Shown: piece by piece, positions 55,101 through 64,000 of the stretch
Layout: each line of letters begins with the position of its first letter
Numbering within the stretch: position 1 is the first letter of the stretch
Assembly: GCF_000972845.2 (NCBI RefSeq)
Contig: NC_040032.1
Span: forward strand, 22,616,248 to 22,680,247
DNA from: Larimichthys crocea
Taxonomy: Eukaryota; Chordata; Actinopteri; Sciaenidae
DNA: 64,000 nt
Direction: 5' to 3'
Made by a program: the position numbers and the translations under genes
Notes under the pieces: model-generated
Told to the model about the DNA's origin: nothing
Seen by the model: only the letters and a program-made list of their open reading frames with translations
Databases searched by the model: none

Positions 55101-58100
55101 TCTTAAAAAAAGAGATGGGGAGCAGCATACAAAAAACTGTATCTGATTAAATTATTTTCTGAATAATGTCTACCACCCTTCCAGCTGGTACAGTATACAT
55201 AGTATTATATAGTAGATTATATCATGTCAGAGCATTATATAAACAACAACATGGCCATAAACTTGATGTTGTCATCCACCAAAAAGAAGTTACTCACATT
55301 TACTCTCACTCACTTTACCTCCACTTCCACCACTTCCATCATCCATTATTTGTCATCATCTGAATATGTCTTTTAAGTCACTTGTGTCACAGCTTCACCA
55401 ATCACCCCCCCCCCCCCCCCCCCCCCCCCCTTCCACCATCTCTGCTCTCTAACTATGTACGCTACACAGGGGGCTCATGGGTTAGACGGCAGACCAGGTC
55501 CAGTGGTGAGTGGTGCAAGTCCTGCTCCGGTCCCCTCACCCTTCTCCTCAGCTTCCTTCTCCTCCTCCAACCCCCTGCTTGATGTCTGCCATGTATGCTT
55601 GTCATGTATGCTGCTTGCTTTCCTGCTTTCCATGTTTGTCCTGTCTCTTTACCTTCCTAAAGTAGCTCTGTGAGGACAGGACTGTTTAGGGTTGGGTTCT
55701 GAGGATGCACTGGCATGAAGAATCTACTTTTATGGTGAACTTGGCGACTCGACAAAGTATCACCCTGCATGATTTATATTGGTCATGTAAGGACCACAGC
55801 CCCTACAGCAAGCAAAAAAAGTTTAGTTTTATTTAAAGTCCAAACCAAGCAAAGAAGAACTTTTCATAGCCCATACAGGAAATGCCTTATTATAACCCTA
55901 TTATCTGTCTAGGCCTGGTCAGCATGTTCCAATACTAGCTTATCTGTGTACTGTGCATTTATTATTATTATTATTATTTAGTGTATCTTGTATTCTGACT
56001 AACTTGCCTTTATTCCAGTATAGTTTATATGTCTACCTGTGTTCATTTTGTGTTTTAGGATAATTTTACATTGTCATTAATTCTAGATGTTGTCTTTTTC
56101 AATCAGATCTTTTAAAAATCTTTTTCTTTTCTTCCTATTAACTGTTAAGCTTTGATTAATTGAATCCTACACAGACATTTCTCATTGAAAACCCTTAGGG
56201 TAGGCTGTGAGAAATAATGTAAAAACTGATTCAATCTTTTATTTTAAGTTTTAATTAGTGACATTTTGGCAAGTGTATAGGTATACTTCAATGAGACCTG
56301 GCTAATTGCAGGTCCCTAGAGAGTAAATGTATAACCAATAAGGCTTATAACAAAAACATGTCCACATATCTAAGAACCAAGTGCAAACTACTAAATATAT
56401 ATCGTAATAATAACATTTAGACATTTGACATTCAAATTAGGCAACGTGAAATCTATGCAGTAAGTGTTGAGTTTTATGACAATGATTTAAAAAAAAAAAA
56501 GTAGAACAGATTAGATTTATGTAAGTGTGACTGTGCCCAAGTCTTTTGTTGCGCTAATGGGTTTCGTGATGTGGAAATGTACATGCTAAATTCGCCCATG
56601 GTTTGCCTTCATTCAATCCAGTCTGTTTTGTTTTTTGTTCATTTTATCAGCTATTATTTGAATACTGACTTTTATTTTAGTGTTTACAGCTTGAGCACCC
56701 TAAAACTGTCTTTTACCTCAGAATAATGATATAAGCAATTTGTGGTTATTACTTAACTTATATGCATATTGTAATATTGATAATGCAAGCGTTATATAAC
56801 TTTAAGGCTTCAGGCAAGTCTATAAACTGACCTAAAATCTTATCGTACCTTTTATTACCTGGAGCCACTTCAGTGAAAATTTGCCTAGTGCAGCCTGATA
56901 TTGGATGTCATATGGTGGAAATCCTCCTCAGTCCTCAGTCCTGCCTCACTGGTTTCCTGCCTCATGATCCTATATCAGCAGTGGGCTGTAAGGTTGCCAT
57001 TGCTAAGAACTCTCCAAAAGGAGCATGCAGAGATGTCCGTGCTGCATGTTGATATGTCATACAGTGCATTTGGACAGCTGTATTCCATTTTGGATGCTGA
57101 GATGCAAAGTCTTTCTCTCCAATTCTGACTGCTACTCAGACAGAAGAGTGCAGCTGTTTACATTTTATTCATTTTCCTCCTTTTTAATGGTTTGAACAGT
57201 AGTTCAACAAGCTTGTTGTCTTAATGCTTAAGGTGTCAGGACAGAAAATTATGTTCTAACCCTTTTCTGTCACTATAGAAAAACACTTTGGTCTAAATGG
57301 TCTATGGTATTATCTTGTGTGACATATATCTATGTCTGACAGGATGCTTGTTGACTTACTGATTTGAAGCATTTATTAATTACATGTTCTTTAGTAGTAT
57401 TGATATTTCTATCTGCTAACGGGTATTTTTTTCCCCTTTTCTCTTTTAAAGGGTCTAATAGGACCAGCAGGTGTGCCAGGGCCAGCAGGACCAAAGGGAG
57501 AGAGAGTGAGTATCTGCATCTGTGTTTCTATTCTGAAACAGATATATAGCACTCTGATATCTGATAATATATACACTTTGAATTTTGTTTCGTCTCTACA
57601 GGGTGAAAAGGGAGATGCAGGATTACCAGGACCAATTGGGCCTCAAGGCATCCCTGTAAGTTTGTTATTCCATTTCAAATGTTCATTGCTCATTGAGCAG
57701 TGTGACATGATGAAAGATAATAATACTGGGGCTGCAGACTGGCCCAAATCCAGTGTTATTACATTTTTAAAATACGAAGCATCGTGTTTTTCGTCAAACA
57801 TGCACTGAGCTTAGCGTTGCTTTCATCAAGGATGTCCATCACACACTCACAATCACACACACGTTTTTTTTCACTCATGCTGCTCTCTTCTGGTATCTGT
57901 CCTCTGATATGCTCATATTAAATAAGAATGGCTCTCTTGACAATCAATCAAAAGCCAACAGACATGTGACCATGACATTAGCCTATACTTTATACTTTCT
58001 TTCTGCCTCATTTAAATCAATGAGGGAACTTTATTGTATTTCCATTTTTTAACACAATGATGATGTCAGTTTGAACATCGCCTCAAAGTTGAACAAACAT

Positions 58101-58208
58101 GCATATTTTACAAAATAAGGCAAGTTTGCATGTTGACTAATGTTTTGCCTCATGTCTTATTTCCTTTTGCAGGGTTTAATAGGACCACAAGGACTCAAAG
58201 GGAACCGG
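46135..58208 (+). CDS. non-fibrillar collagen gene, 17 visible exons (partial)
   Basis: Seventeen exons, each bounded by AG and GT and all in phase 0, spell 317 residues of Gly-X-Y triple helix (951 bp). Exon sizes are 54, 87, 36, 57, 24, 54, 45, 135, 72, 42, 51, 27, 87, 36, 54, 54 and 36 bp. The helix is interrupted by a 5-residue break in exon 2 (SITAQ), a 15-residue break across exons 4-5 (EIHNNEN then DIRNIPLM), a 4-residue break at the exon 10/11 border (EMIY) and a one-residue slip in exon 13 (GEPGIGIRG). Such breaks exclude fibrillar collagens. The pattern of short exons and breaks suggests a transmembrane (XIII/XXIII/XXV), FACIT or XXVIII-type chain; I cannot choose. No signal peptide, N-terminal or C-terminal domain is in the window. 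Confidence 0.9.
47163..47249 (+). CDS. collagen exon 2 (87 bp)
   Basis: GEKGEQ, then the break SITAQ, then [18 protein letters not shown]. Acceptor TTTGGCAG, donor GTAAAG. Confidence 0.9.
47439..47474 (+). CDS. collagen exon 3 (36 bp)
   Basis: [12 protein letters not shown], four triplets; donor GTAAGT is consensus. Confidence 0.9.
47599..47655 (+). CDS. collagen exon 4 (57 bp)
   Basis: [12 protein letters not shown] followed by EIHNNEN, the start of the longest helix break. Donor GTATGT. Confidence 0.88.
47749..47772 (+). CDS. collagen exon 5 (24 bp, micro-exon)
   Basis: DIRNIPLM, wholly non-helical, bounded by TCCACAG and GTAAGT. Accepted because it keeps phase 0 and joins two helix exons; its glycine-free content makes it the least certain exon. 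Confidence 0.65.
47857..47910 (+). CDS. collagen exon 6 (54 bp)
   Basis: [18 protein letters not shown], six triplets. Acceptor TGCCTAG, donor GTATGA. Confidence 0.9.
48264..48308 (+). CDS. collagen exon 7 (45 bp)
   Basis: [15 protein letters not shown], five triplets. Acceptor TGTTTTCAG, donor GTAATA. Confidence 0.9.
48505..48639 (+). CDS. collagen exon 8 (135 bp)
   Basis: The longest exon: fifteen unbroken triplets from GPRGKP through GEDGVM and GDKGGM to GQSGSP. Acceptor TGTTTTCAG, donor GTGAGT. Confidence 0.92.
49565..49636 (+). CDS. collagen exon 9 (72 bp)
   Basis: [10 protein letters not shown] to GLPGAM, eight triplets. Acceptor TTCTGTAG, donor GTATGC. Confidence 0.9.
49841..49882 (+). 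CDS. collagen exon 10 (42 bp)
   Basis: [12 protein letters not shown] then EM, the first half of a four-residue helix break. Acceptor TGTCACAG, donor GTAAGG. Confidence 0.87.
49996..50046 (+). CDS. collagen exon 11 (51 bp)
   Basis: IY completes the break, then [15 protein letters not shown]. Acceptor GTATTTAG, donor GTGAGT. Confidence 0.88.
50414..50461. repeat. (AGAAT)n microsatellite
   Basis: About nine tandem AGAAT/ATAGA pentamers, followed by GCCTTTATTGTCATTATACA, a common fish retroposon text. Confidence 0.93.
50462..51200. repeat. interspersed retroposon next to the pentamer array
   Basis: Contains CTTTATTGTCATTATACAAG at one end and GGGAAGAAGCTGTCTCTGAG towards the other, text typical of a widespread fish repeat. 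Family name uncertain. Confidence 0.5.
51245..53100 (-). mobile_element. Rex-type LINE, defective, 5'-truncated
   Basis: On the - strand, in order: [34 protein letters not shown] and [17 protein letters not shown] (reverse transcriptase fingers, about 52400-52620); a gap with a [39 protein letters not shown] and [13 protein letters not shown] (RT end); and a C-terminal [20 protein letters not shown]. The RT catalytic part between FVDL and SSERDLQL is missing, so the copy is dead. It runs against the collagen gene. Confidence 0.85.
52017..52316 (-). mobile_element. tRNA-derived SINE, copy 3 (in the LINE)
   Basis: Matches 16354-16690 nearly base for base (AAATGGACTATACTTATATA, CACTCAAAGCGCTTTACACT, GCCCAAGGACACTTCGACAT). 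The tRNA-like A box is missing at one end. It sits at the junction of the internal LINE deletion. Confidence 0.85.
53409..53435 (+). CDS. collagen exon 12 (27 bp)
   Basis: GSQGPSGPK, three triplets. Acceptor TTTCACCCAG, donor GTGAAA. Confidence 0.85.
53575..53661 (+). CDS. collagen exon 13 (87 bp)
   Basis: [12 protein letters not shown], with one triplet short by a residue, then [18 protein letters not shown]. Acceptor TTTCTCAG, donor GTAAGT. Confidence 0.9.
53662..55404 (+). other. collagen intron 13
   Basis: No exon or named repeat was recognised. It ends just before a long C run. Confidence 0.45.
55405..55430. repeat. poly(C) run of 26
   Basis: Uninterrupted C homopolymer 39 bases before collagen exon 14. 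Its length is likely to vary and be hard to sequence. Confidence 0.97.
55470..55505 (+). CDS. collagen exon 14 (36 bp)
   Basis: [12 protein letters not shown], four triplets. Acceptor GCTACACAG, donor GTGAGT. Confidence 0.88.
55506..57451 (+). other. collagen intron 14
   Basis: Mostly AT-rich. An ATT microsatellite is near 55960. No further exon was seen. Confidence 0.45.
57452..57505 (+). CDS. collagen exon 15 (54 bp)
   Basis: [18 protein letters not shown], six triplets. Acceptor CTTTTAAAG, donor GTGAGT. Confidence 0.9.
57602..57655 (+). CDS. collagen exon 16 (54 bp)
   Basis: [18 protein letters not shown], six triplets. Acceptor GTCTCTACAG, donor GTAAGT. Only 96 bp after exon 15. Confidence 0.92.
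58173..58208 (+). CDS. collagen exon 17 (36 bp), last visible
   Basis: [12 protein letters not shown], four triplets. Acceptor CCTTTTGCAG, donor GTAAGA. The intact donor shows that the gene continues, but no later exon was found in the window. Confidence 0.9.
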
Positions 58209-61150
58209 GTAAGATGTTACCTATAACTTTTGCCAGTCATAAAGATAGCAGAACCATCGATATGATTCTGGTTAATGTACACACAGACCAGGTCACTTCT
58301 ATACTTTTATGCTGTTAATTATTGAATTCAGAAAATGAAGTAAATCAAATCTTTATTAATCATATGGCCAGCCTGGTATTAGCATTCATGACATAATCTA
58401 ATGTTTGCCATTATTGTTGTGGGGCCATAATAGGTCCCTTGTGCAGAGTTCAAAGACATTCTCAAGGAGGAGATGAAAATTAAAGAGCTGAATATCAATA
58501 TCTGATGTTCCCTTTGAGATTGTACTTGAATTGAAAGCCAGATGAGTCAGATAGCTTGCTTTGTTTTCTGTTTTTATCCTGAATATGCCTTTTGCCTTTC
58601 TGAGGCAAATGTATTTGTTTTGCAGTGGCTTTGTTTTGAACATCATTTCCAAAAGCAGAGAACTGTTTTAGGTACAAAGCACTGTGCTCTACCTGCCCAG
58701 CACTTAGCACTGTGAGACTAGATAGACACATTTAGAGACCAGGTAGTGTACATAGTGGAGCATATAAAAGATCTAAAGATATTTTTTTTTCTCAAAAGTA
58801 TTTAACTACTAGGAGAGTGAATATTAAATTTTCATCATTGAGTTGATCAAAGCCTCAACTACTGATCAAAAAATGTTGTATTTGCTGAATGTATAAATTT
58901 AGCACTGCAGGTTTAAGTATGAAGTTGGAATCAGAACATAACTAAGCACAAAATATAATTCAAAATGTAGGAAGCAGGTAGCCTGTTGACAAATAAACAC
59001 AGTGAATCTCATTTGTTACTTTGATACACAAACAGAAATGTAGCTGACAAAGTTAAACTGTTCAGAGCCAGGCTAGCTGTTTCCCCTTACTTCCAGTTTT
59101 TATACTAAAATAGGCTAAATATGCCTTTAATTCAGCGTTGATGAGATATTCATCTTTATACTCTCTAATCAAGCATATTTCCCATTATTACGGATTATCA
59201 AAACAGCCCAGCAAAATGATACTGTGTAAAAACTATATGTTATGTGTATTTGATCCCCAGGTTACATTGTATTAGAGAATCTGTTTGCAATGTCCACATA
59301 CCCTTCCCCTAAGAGAATGTTTGTTTCCTTCCTATTAACCTGTGACTGTTAATTTCCACTCCCATCTTTTAAGTTTTCACATTTCATAAGCTCTCTCAGC
59401 ACATTCAACTGGGCTCTAGTCAAAATAAGAAATAGTTTAAATGTACCAATATGAACAAACACACCTTTGAGAAACAGATTTGGATATGATTGTCCAGTTG
59501 AAGGTGTTGAAGACAATGCTTTGGGATAGTGTTGGTGTTTTTACTCTTTGTCCTGTCTTCCTTTGTTTCCGCAGGTCTTCCTACCCCCTTTTACTTCCCT
59601 CCACCTTGCTCTGTGGCCCGTGGCTCTTTTTATTGCCGGGGTTGCCCTCTCTCCCTCTCACAAACCTTGGCCTACTGCTCCTCCTCTTCCTCCTGCATTC
59701 TAATGTAGTCCTGGGTTAATCCTCCTCCTACCTCCACTTTACTTCTTACTCCTACTTAACAGTACCTCTTCCTTGCAAGTCTTCATGCACTACCCTCAAC
59801 CTCTGACCCCCCAAATTGCAGTTCTCTCCCATCACTCTCAAAATGTATGCTACATCTACATGCTAGAACACCACAAATGATGCATGTTTTTGAGATAATC
59901 ATTCAAGACTTTTTAATTTGAGTTACTGGAAGAGAGATTCCACTCAGTAATCCAGACTGAAACTTTCAATATGTGACCAGTGCCTTTGCAACAGCTGCCC
60001 AGAATTCCTTTCTCCTATTTTTAGTCTTGTCATAACTTACAAGCTACTGAAAAGTTTTGCTATGGACTTAATTACCTTAATTGTCCCAAGTGGCACAACA
60101 ACAACAGAAAGAAACATTTCATGGCTGTGTCGCAGTTTAGCTCCGTCCTTTGCCCAGTGTAGCATAGTGAGAATCCTGAACGTATGCGAGACCCCGCGAT
60201 AAACTGTGTATAAAGGAAACAACAACAACAACAAACAGCTTACTTTGCTTCTCCGACGTGGAAGAGATTATAAAAAGGATCTGTTGTGTCATAAATTATT
60301 GTGTGCTGTTCCACTTCCACAAATAGTCTCTCATCGTTCATGTTGAGACTCTTTGATCGATTGACTACTGACCTGGTGCCACCGTCATGACGTAATATTG
60401 ATGTGAAGTTGTGATAGGTTACATAAACTGCGTATTGTTTTATTTTGAAAGGGGGCGGAAGTGTATTACGTTGATTCTGTGTCGGATTTCCTGTCTGGTG
60501 CAATCTGATCTGTTGAGATTCACGCAGTTTAGCAATGGCTCGCGTCAGAAATGGAAGTGCTACGGAATGATAGTGCTGTAGCGCGGAGAGTCGCTGCTGG
60601 GACGCTGCTGAGACGTTCCGCGGCACGCCTGGTGGGAATGGTTTTATTGGTCAAAGTGGCAGCGATCAGCTCTGGTGATCGTGGCACAGCCGTTCCGCGG
60701 CGCTTATGTCCCCTTTGTGAATAAGGCTTAAGTGTATGTAAGTGGTTGGTAGACCAGAAAGTAAATTTACCATTTATTATTGTCAGTTGGTTAAACATAT
60801 AAACATATCCAGGTTGGGGAACCTTCACATACACAGACACATTTCCAGTAATGTTTCGTGTAAGATTAGGGTATCATCAAATAAACCAACTGTAAAAAAA
60901 AAAATTTTAATTGAATGCAGTCTCTGTATGTCAACCTGTCATATCTATCCTGAGCCTTTTTAAATATTTCCTCCTACAGTGCTCAATGGGACTTTTAGTT
61001 GACCATGCTTCATGCTTCAACCTATTACTTTTTGTGATCTTTGTGGCATTTGCTGTTGCCACACTAGGCTCTTTGTCACAGACGACGTACAAACAAATGA
61101 CTTTAGATTTTATCTTTTTATTTTCACCAGTCCATACAGTGCATTGAGAC
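58209..61150 (+). other. long last collagen intron or 3' flank
   Basis: No Gly-X-Y exon was found. TTTGTTTCCGCAG near 59575 looks like an acceptor but what follows is not collagen. A GC-richer patch with CGCGGAACG-type text lies at about 60530-60720 and may be an unnamed repeat. Confidence 0.4.
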
Positions 61151-61169
61151 GTTGGCAGGCTTCCTGGGT

Positions 61170-61260
61170 GTCTGAGACCTCTCATCTATCCACACTTGCT
61201 GATAGCCAGGCACTCCTTCTCCACAGTGCTGTACCTAGACTCCCGCCAGACAGCTTGCAG
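61170..61260 (-). pseudogene. RNase H scrap of the Gypsy element
   Basis: RESRYSTVEKECLAIS in one frame, preceded by VLYISCKLS in another: the start of a Gypsy RNase H domain with a frameshift between. It stops soon after. Confidence 0.7.
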
Positions 61261-61323
61261 CTGATGTAAAGCACTGCGCGGTCGACGCCCCGCCCTGGTC
61301 AGCTCTGCGAAGTTGGAAATAAA

Positions 61324-61789
61324 TCACCGGTAATAGCCGGCCAGCCCCAAAAACCGCCGCTCCTCTTTTTTGGTCTTGGGCCTTGGGCAGGCTGTAATCG
61401 CTGCTGTCTTATCTACCTGTGGACGCACCTGCCCGCTGCCCAAGTGGTACACCAGATACCGTACCTCCCTCCATCCAACTGCACACTTTGGGTTGGCCGT
61501 GAGCCCCACCTGCCGCAGTGACACGAGCACCGCGGGCACCTGCTCCTAGTTACTTTGTATGATCATCCAAGTAGGCGGCAGTATAAGCATGTGGACGCAG
61601 CACCCGGTCCATGAGGCGTTGAAATGTTGCTGGGGCCCCAAACAACCCAAACGGAAGTGTAACAAATTGGTACAAACCGTACGGAGTGGAGAAGGACGTT
61701 TTTTCCTTAGACTCTGGAGATAAGGGAATCTGCCAGTAGCCCTTGCTCAAATCCAGTGTCGAAAAAAAATGACAAAAAAATGACAACAA
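61324..61789 (-). pseudogene. reverse transcriptase fragments of the Gypsy element
   Basis: [45 protein letters not shown] and the YLDD catalytic box (near 61570), then SLRQVGLTANPKCAVGW and PKTKKEERRFLGLAGYYR in a second frame. A short scrambled stretch lies between the two frames. Confidence 0.88.
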
Positions 61790-61811
61790 AACAACAAAAA
61801 ATCCTTCTCGA

Positions 61812-61960
61812 CTACAAGAACGATAGGGCTACATCACGCACTGTTAGATTACTATTACACCAATCTCCAACATAGATTTCAACTCTGCCTGAATCACTTT
61901 TTTCGTGTTCAGGCAACCTATAGGGCCGTGAACGCACCGTCACACCCGGATGAGTTTCAA
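61812..61960 (-). pseudogene. N-terminal reverse transcriptase stretch, deleted core
   Basis: HHVETHPGVTVRSRPYRLPE is the usual entry to the RT of this family; it then degenerates, and the first catalytic part of RT is missing between here and 61789. Confidence 0.8.
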
Positions 61961-62400
61961 CATGGTGTTGAATAAGGCTTGTGCATCCTTGGCAGGGGGG
62001 AGAACACATCAGCGTAATGTTGCTGCAACCTGGCTATATCTGCTCTCTGGGTCGGCGAGAGATTGTTTTCACAAAGGAGCAAGACAGGATTGGTCAATTT
62101 TGGTACCTCAGGCCCCAACTCATCTCTCTCTTCAATCGCCCTCACCAGGGAAACAGACTCAGGCTCTCTCCAAGCTTTGTTGAGGTGATAAATCTGTGTA
62201 GCTCCTCTCCTGTCAGATCGCACAAGTTCATAGTCAACGTCACCCTTTCGCCGTGTGACCACAAAGGGTCCTTGCCACTTGGCGAGTAATTTGGAGTTAG
62301 ATGATGGGAGCAATACAAGCACTTTATCTCCCGGTGAGAATTGTCTTAACCTAGATCCTCTGTTGTACAGTTGCTGCTGACATTCCTGGGCCTGAAGCAA
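61957..62400 (-). pseudogene. integrase C-terminal domain and linker to RT
   Basis: FSPGDKVLVLLPSSNSKLLA, KWQGPFVVTRRKGDVDYELV and IYHLNKAWREPE form the integrase C-terminal domain. LSPTQRADIARLQQHYADVF then leads directly towards RT in the same frame. This frame physically links integrase to RT and proves the domain order. Confidence 0.87.
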
Positions 62401-62411
62401 ATTCTCACGTG

Positions 62412-63094
62412 ATAACTGTCCTAGTGTGTGGAGTTTTGAACATTGTTTTTACTTGGTCTCAGGCCTTCCTCCCAGCTTTCTTTAACCAGGTCCTTAACCC
62501 TGCATGGTTTTCTGCCGAACAGCAGTTCAAAGGGAGAAAATCCTGTTGAGGTCTGGGGTACCTTGCGCACTGCAAACAACAGAGGATCTAGCCACCTATC
62601 CCATATTGACTATCATCATGCACAAACTTACGGATCATGGATTTCAACGTCTTATTTAGGTGCTCAACAAGGCCGTCAGTTTGAGGGTGATAAACACTGG
62701 TCCGAATAGACTTGATGCCCAATAATCCGTAAAGCACTCTCAATGTTCATGACATAAATGAAGTGCCTTGGTCAGTCAGGATCTCTTTTGGGATCCTGAT
62801 TCGGGAGATAACTTGAAACAGTGCTTGCCACACTTTGCAGAGATGGTGCACAGCGGCACTGCCTTTGGATATCAAGTTGCATAATCCACGATATCCATGT
62901 GCACCCTGGTGAAACGGCCCGATGAGGTCCATCCCAATACGTTCAAATGGGACCTCAATCAGTGGTAATGGGCGCAAAAGCACTCTTGACATGGCCGGTT
63001 GGTTAACCAACTGGCAGCACACATATCCCATGCCCCTATCGATCGTGAGCGCACCTCCACACACTGCCCCACTAAACTGTCGAACCCGGGCCAA
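62412..63094 (-). pseudogene. integrase catalytic core of the Gypsy element
   Basis: PFERIGMDLIGPF (first Asp, about 62911-62935), PKEILTDQGTSFMS (second Asp, about 62763-62777), then in another frame SVYHPQTDGLVEHLNKTL with the Glu near 62664. The three acidic residues of a DDE integrase are therefore visible but lie in different frames. A region after GAHGYRGL is scrambled. Confidence 0.85.
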
Positions 63095-63432
63095 TTTGTA
63101 CCCAAAATAAGGGGGTGTGCCATGCAGGAACTAACCGCAGCCTTCACGCTATGCTTTTTTTTCTTGTAATGAATTTCCACCAGTACTACAGGGTATCTGT
63201 GAATATCTCCATGAACACACACCACCCAACCTGCCTCCATCAAAGGTTGAATCATATTTTGGTGAACTATAGACTGCATGCAGCCCGAGTCCACCATCGC
63301 CTGATGTGTACCGCCTGAATCCTTACCGGAACACTGTGCGTCCCTCCTGGTCCGGGGGAGGGTGCTGGAGGGCCGACAACCTGAATCACTTGACCAACCT
63401 CCATGAGTGGAGGCAGAGTCCGGGCTGTCCAC
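62959..63432 (-). pseudogene. retroviral-type aspartyl protease remnant
   Basis: AMVDSGCMQSIVHQNMI holds the D-S-G active site (63280-63297); further on are YPVVLVEIHY and HPLILGTNWPGFDSLV, as expected for Gypsy proteases. The remainder of the frame runs into the integrase side in a shifted frame. Same sequence as the scrap joined to OR11. Confidence 0.85.
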
Positions 63433-63434
63433 AC

Positions 63435-64000
63435 TTCCAGCACTCCTGCCCTACCGCCTGAGGAATCCTCTGTGGGTCGAGGGGAGTGCCTGTAGCGGGC
63501 TGGAACCTGGGGAGGAAATAAAACAGAAGGAGGATTAGTGTGCCGGAGAGGGAATGGTCCAGTGGGTGTGTGGAGCAGTAGACTGGGCGTTAATAGCCTC
63601 AGGTGTCCGGTCTCTGGAAAAAACGGCCAGATGATCCTCCGCGAGGGCTGCTGCCAGGTCCATAGGGCGGTGGCAGCACACCCAGTCGGGAGAACCTCCA
63701 CAAACTGCTCCAGCATGATTTGTTCTAGTATCTGCTGCTCGCCAGGCTGCAACCATCAAGTTACGACGTCCTTTAGCTGTTGGGCGTAGGTAAACAGCCG
63801 GTCGGTGGGGCCCAGTTTGGTTCCTCGGAAACTGTCGCCTCAAACATTTCTAGAAATGATTGGGGGTTCATCAACTTGTGTCATCTTATGCAGGGTGACC
63901 CCTGTGAGCGAGGGGGGCGGTGATGCTGCTCCTACTCAAGCCACCATCTCCTCCAGGAGTTGGGTCTGCTGCTATGTTTGGAGTGATGGCAGCTGTTGTC
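63435..64000 (-). pseudogene. gag remnant of the Gypsy element
   Basis: ILEQIMLEQFVEVLPTGC and PMDLAAALAEDHLAVFSR resemble the SCAN-like part of gag in this fish family. A decayed zinc knuckle lies at about 63400-63450. Frames are broken and the N-terminus is off the window. Confidence 0.65.

Larger units (their letters stand above)
61160..64000 (-). mobile_element. Gmr1-like Ty3/Gypsy retrotransposon, dead, runs off the window edge
   Basis: On the - strand the domains come in the order gag, protease, integrase, reverse transcriptase, RNase H. Integrase before reverse transcriptase is the defining order of Gmr1-like deuterostome Ty3/Gypsy elements, opposite to ordinary Gypsy. Every domain is broken by stops, frameshifts or deletions. 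No LTR is seen in the window; the gag end continues beyond 64000. Confidence 0.88.

Noticed and set aside
59480..59719. Leu-rich open frame following an acceptor-like CCGCAG near 59575
   Set aside because: No Gly-X-Y repeat follows the acceptor-like site, and the composition reflects CT-rich DNA.

Overview
The window looks like nuclear DNA of a ray-finned (teleost) fish. It holds a cluster of fish-type odorant receptor (OR) genes with single-exon coding regions, an intron-rich collagen gene, and many teleost-type mobile elements: Rex/L2-like LINEs, a Ty3/Gypsy element with integrase ahead of reverse transcriptase, hAT and pogo-like DNA elements, and a tRNA-derived SINE. Species cannot be named from the sequence alone. 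No bacterial, CRISPR or organellar feature is visible.

Layout. (1) About 0.7-36.7 kb is an OR cluster: nine intact receptors of 308-318 residues and three pseudogenes, numbered OR1-OR12 here in map order. OR1-OR5 are on the + strand and OR6-OR12 on the - strand, so the two halves face each other across an AT-rich gap at 17.75-19.23 kb. Subfamily A starts MENYT (OR1, OR4, OR7, OR8, OR9 pseudogene, OR10, OR12 and the OR11 remnant). Subfamily B starts MEN-K/Q/E-T (OR2, OR3, OR6). OR5 is a decayed member of a third, more distant subfamily. Every intact receptor has a sequon at Asn3 and a MAFDRY motif, and most have a splice-acceptor-like tract a few bases before the ATG, implying non-coding 5' exons. 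(2) About 37.2-38.2 kb is a run of retroelement wreckage. (3) About 38.2-44.3 kb is a block of related repeat units containing CA tracts and a higher-order GCTAAT/TTAACAT array. (4) 44.4-45.2 kb is a solo LTR. (5) 46.1-58.2 kb carries 17 collagen exons on the + strand, all starting and ending in phase 0; the 50.0-53.4 kb intron hosts a LINE split by a SINE. (6) 61.2-64.0 kb is a dead Gmr1-like Ty3/Gypsy element on the - strand.

The receptors are expected to act singly in olfactory neurons; nothing suggests they form a pathway with the collagen gene, which is simply the next locus. I found no clear new biological system. The best leads are: a GT-AG intron inside an OR coding region (OR5); replacement of the NPxxY proline at the same residue in three of nine intact receptors; an upstream block shared by OR4, OR7 and OR8; the near-identical inverted pair OR4/OR7; and a 10-N gap followed by a copy of nearby flank that looks like a local misassembly.
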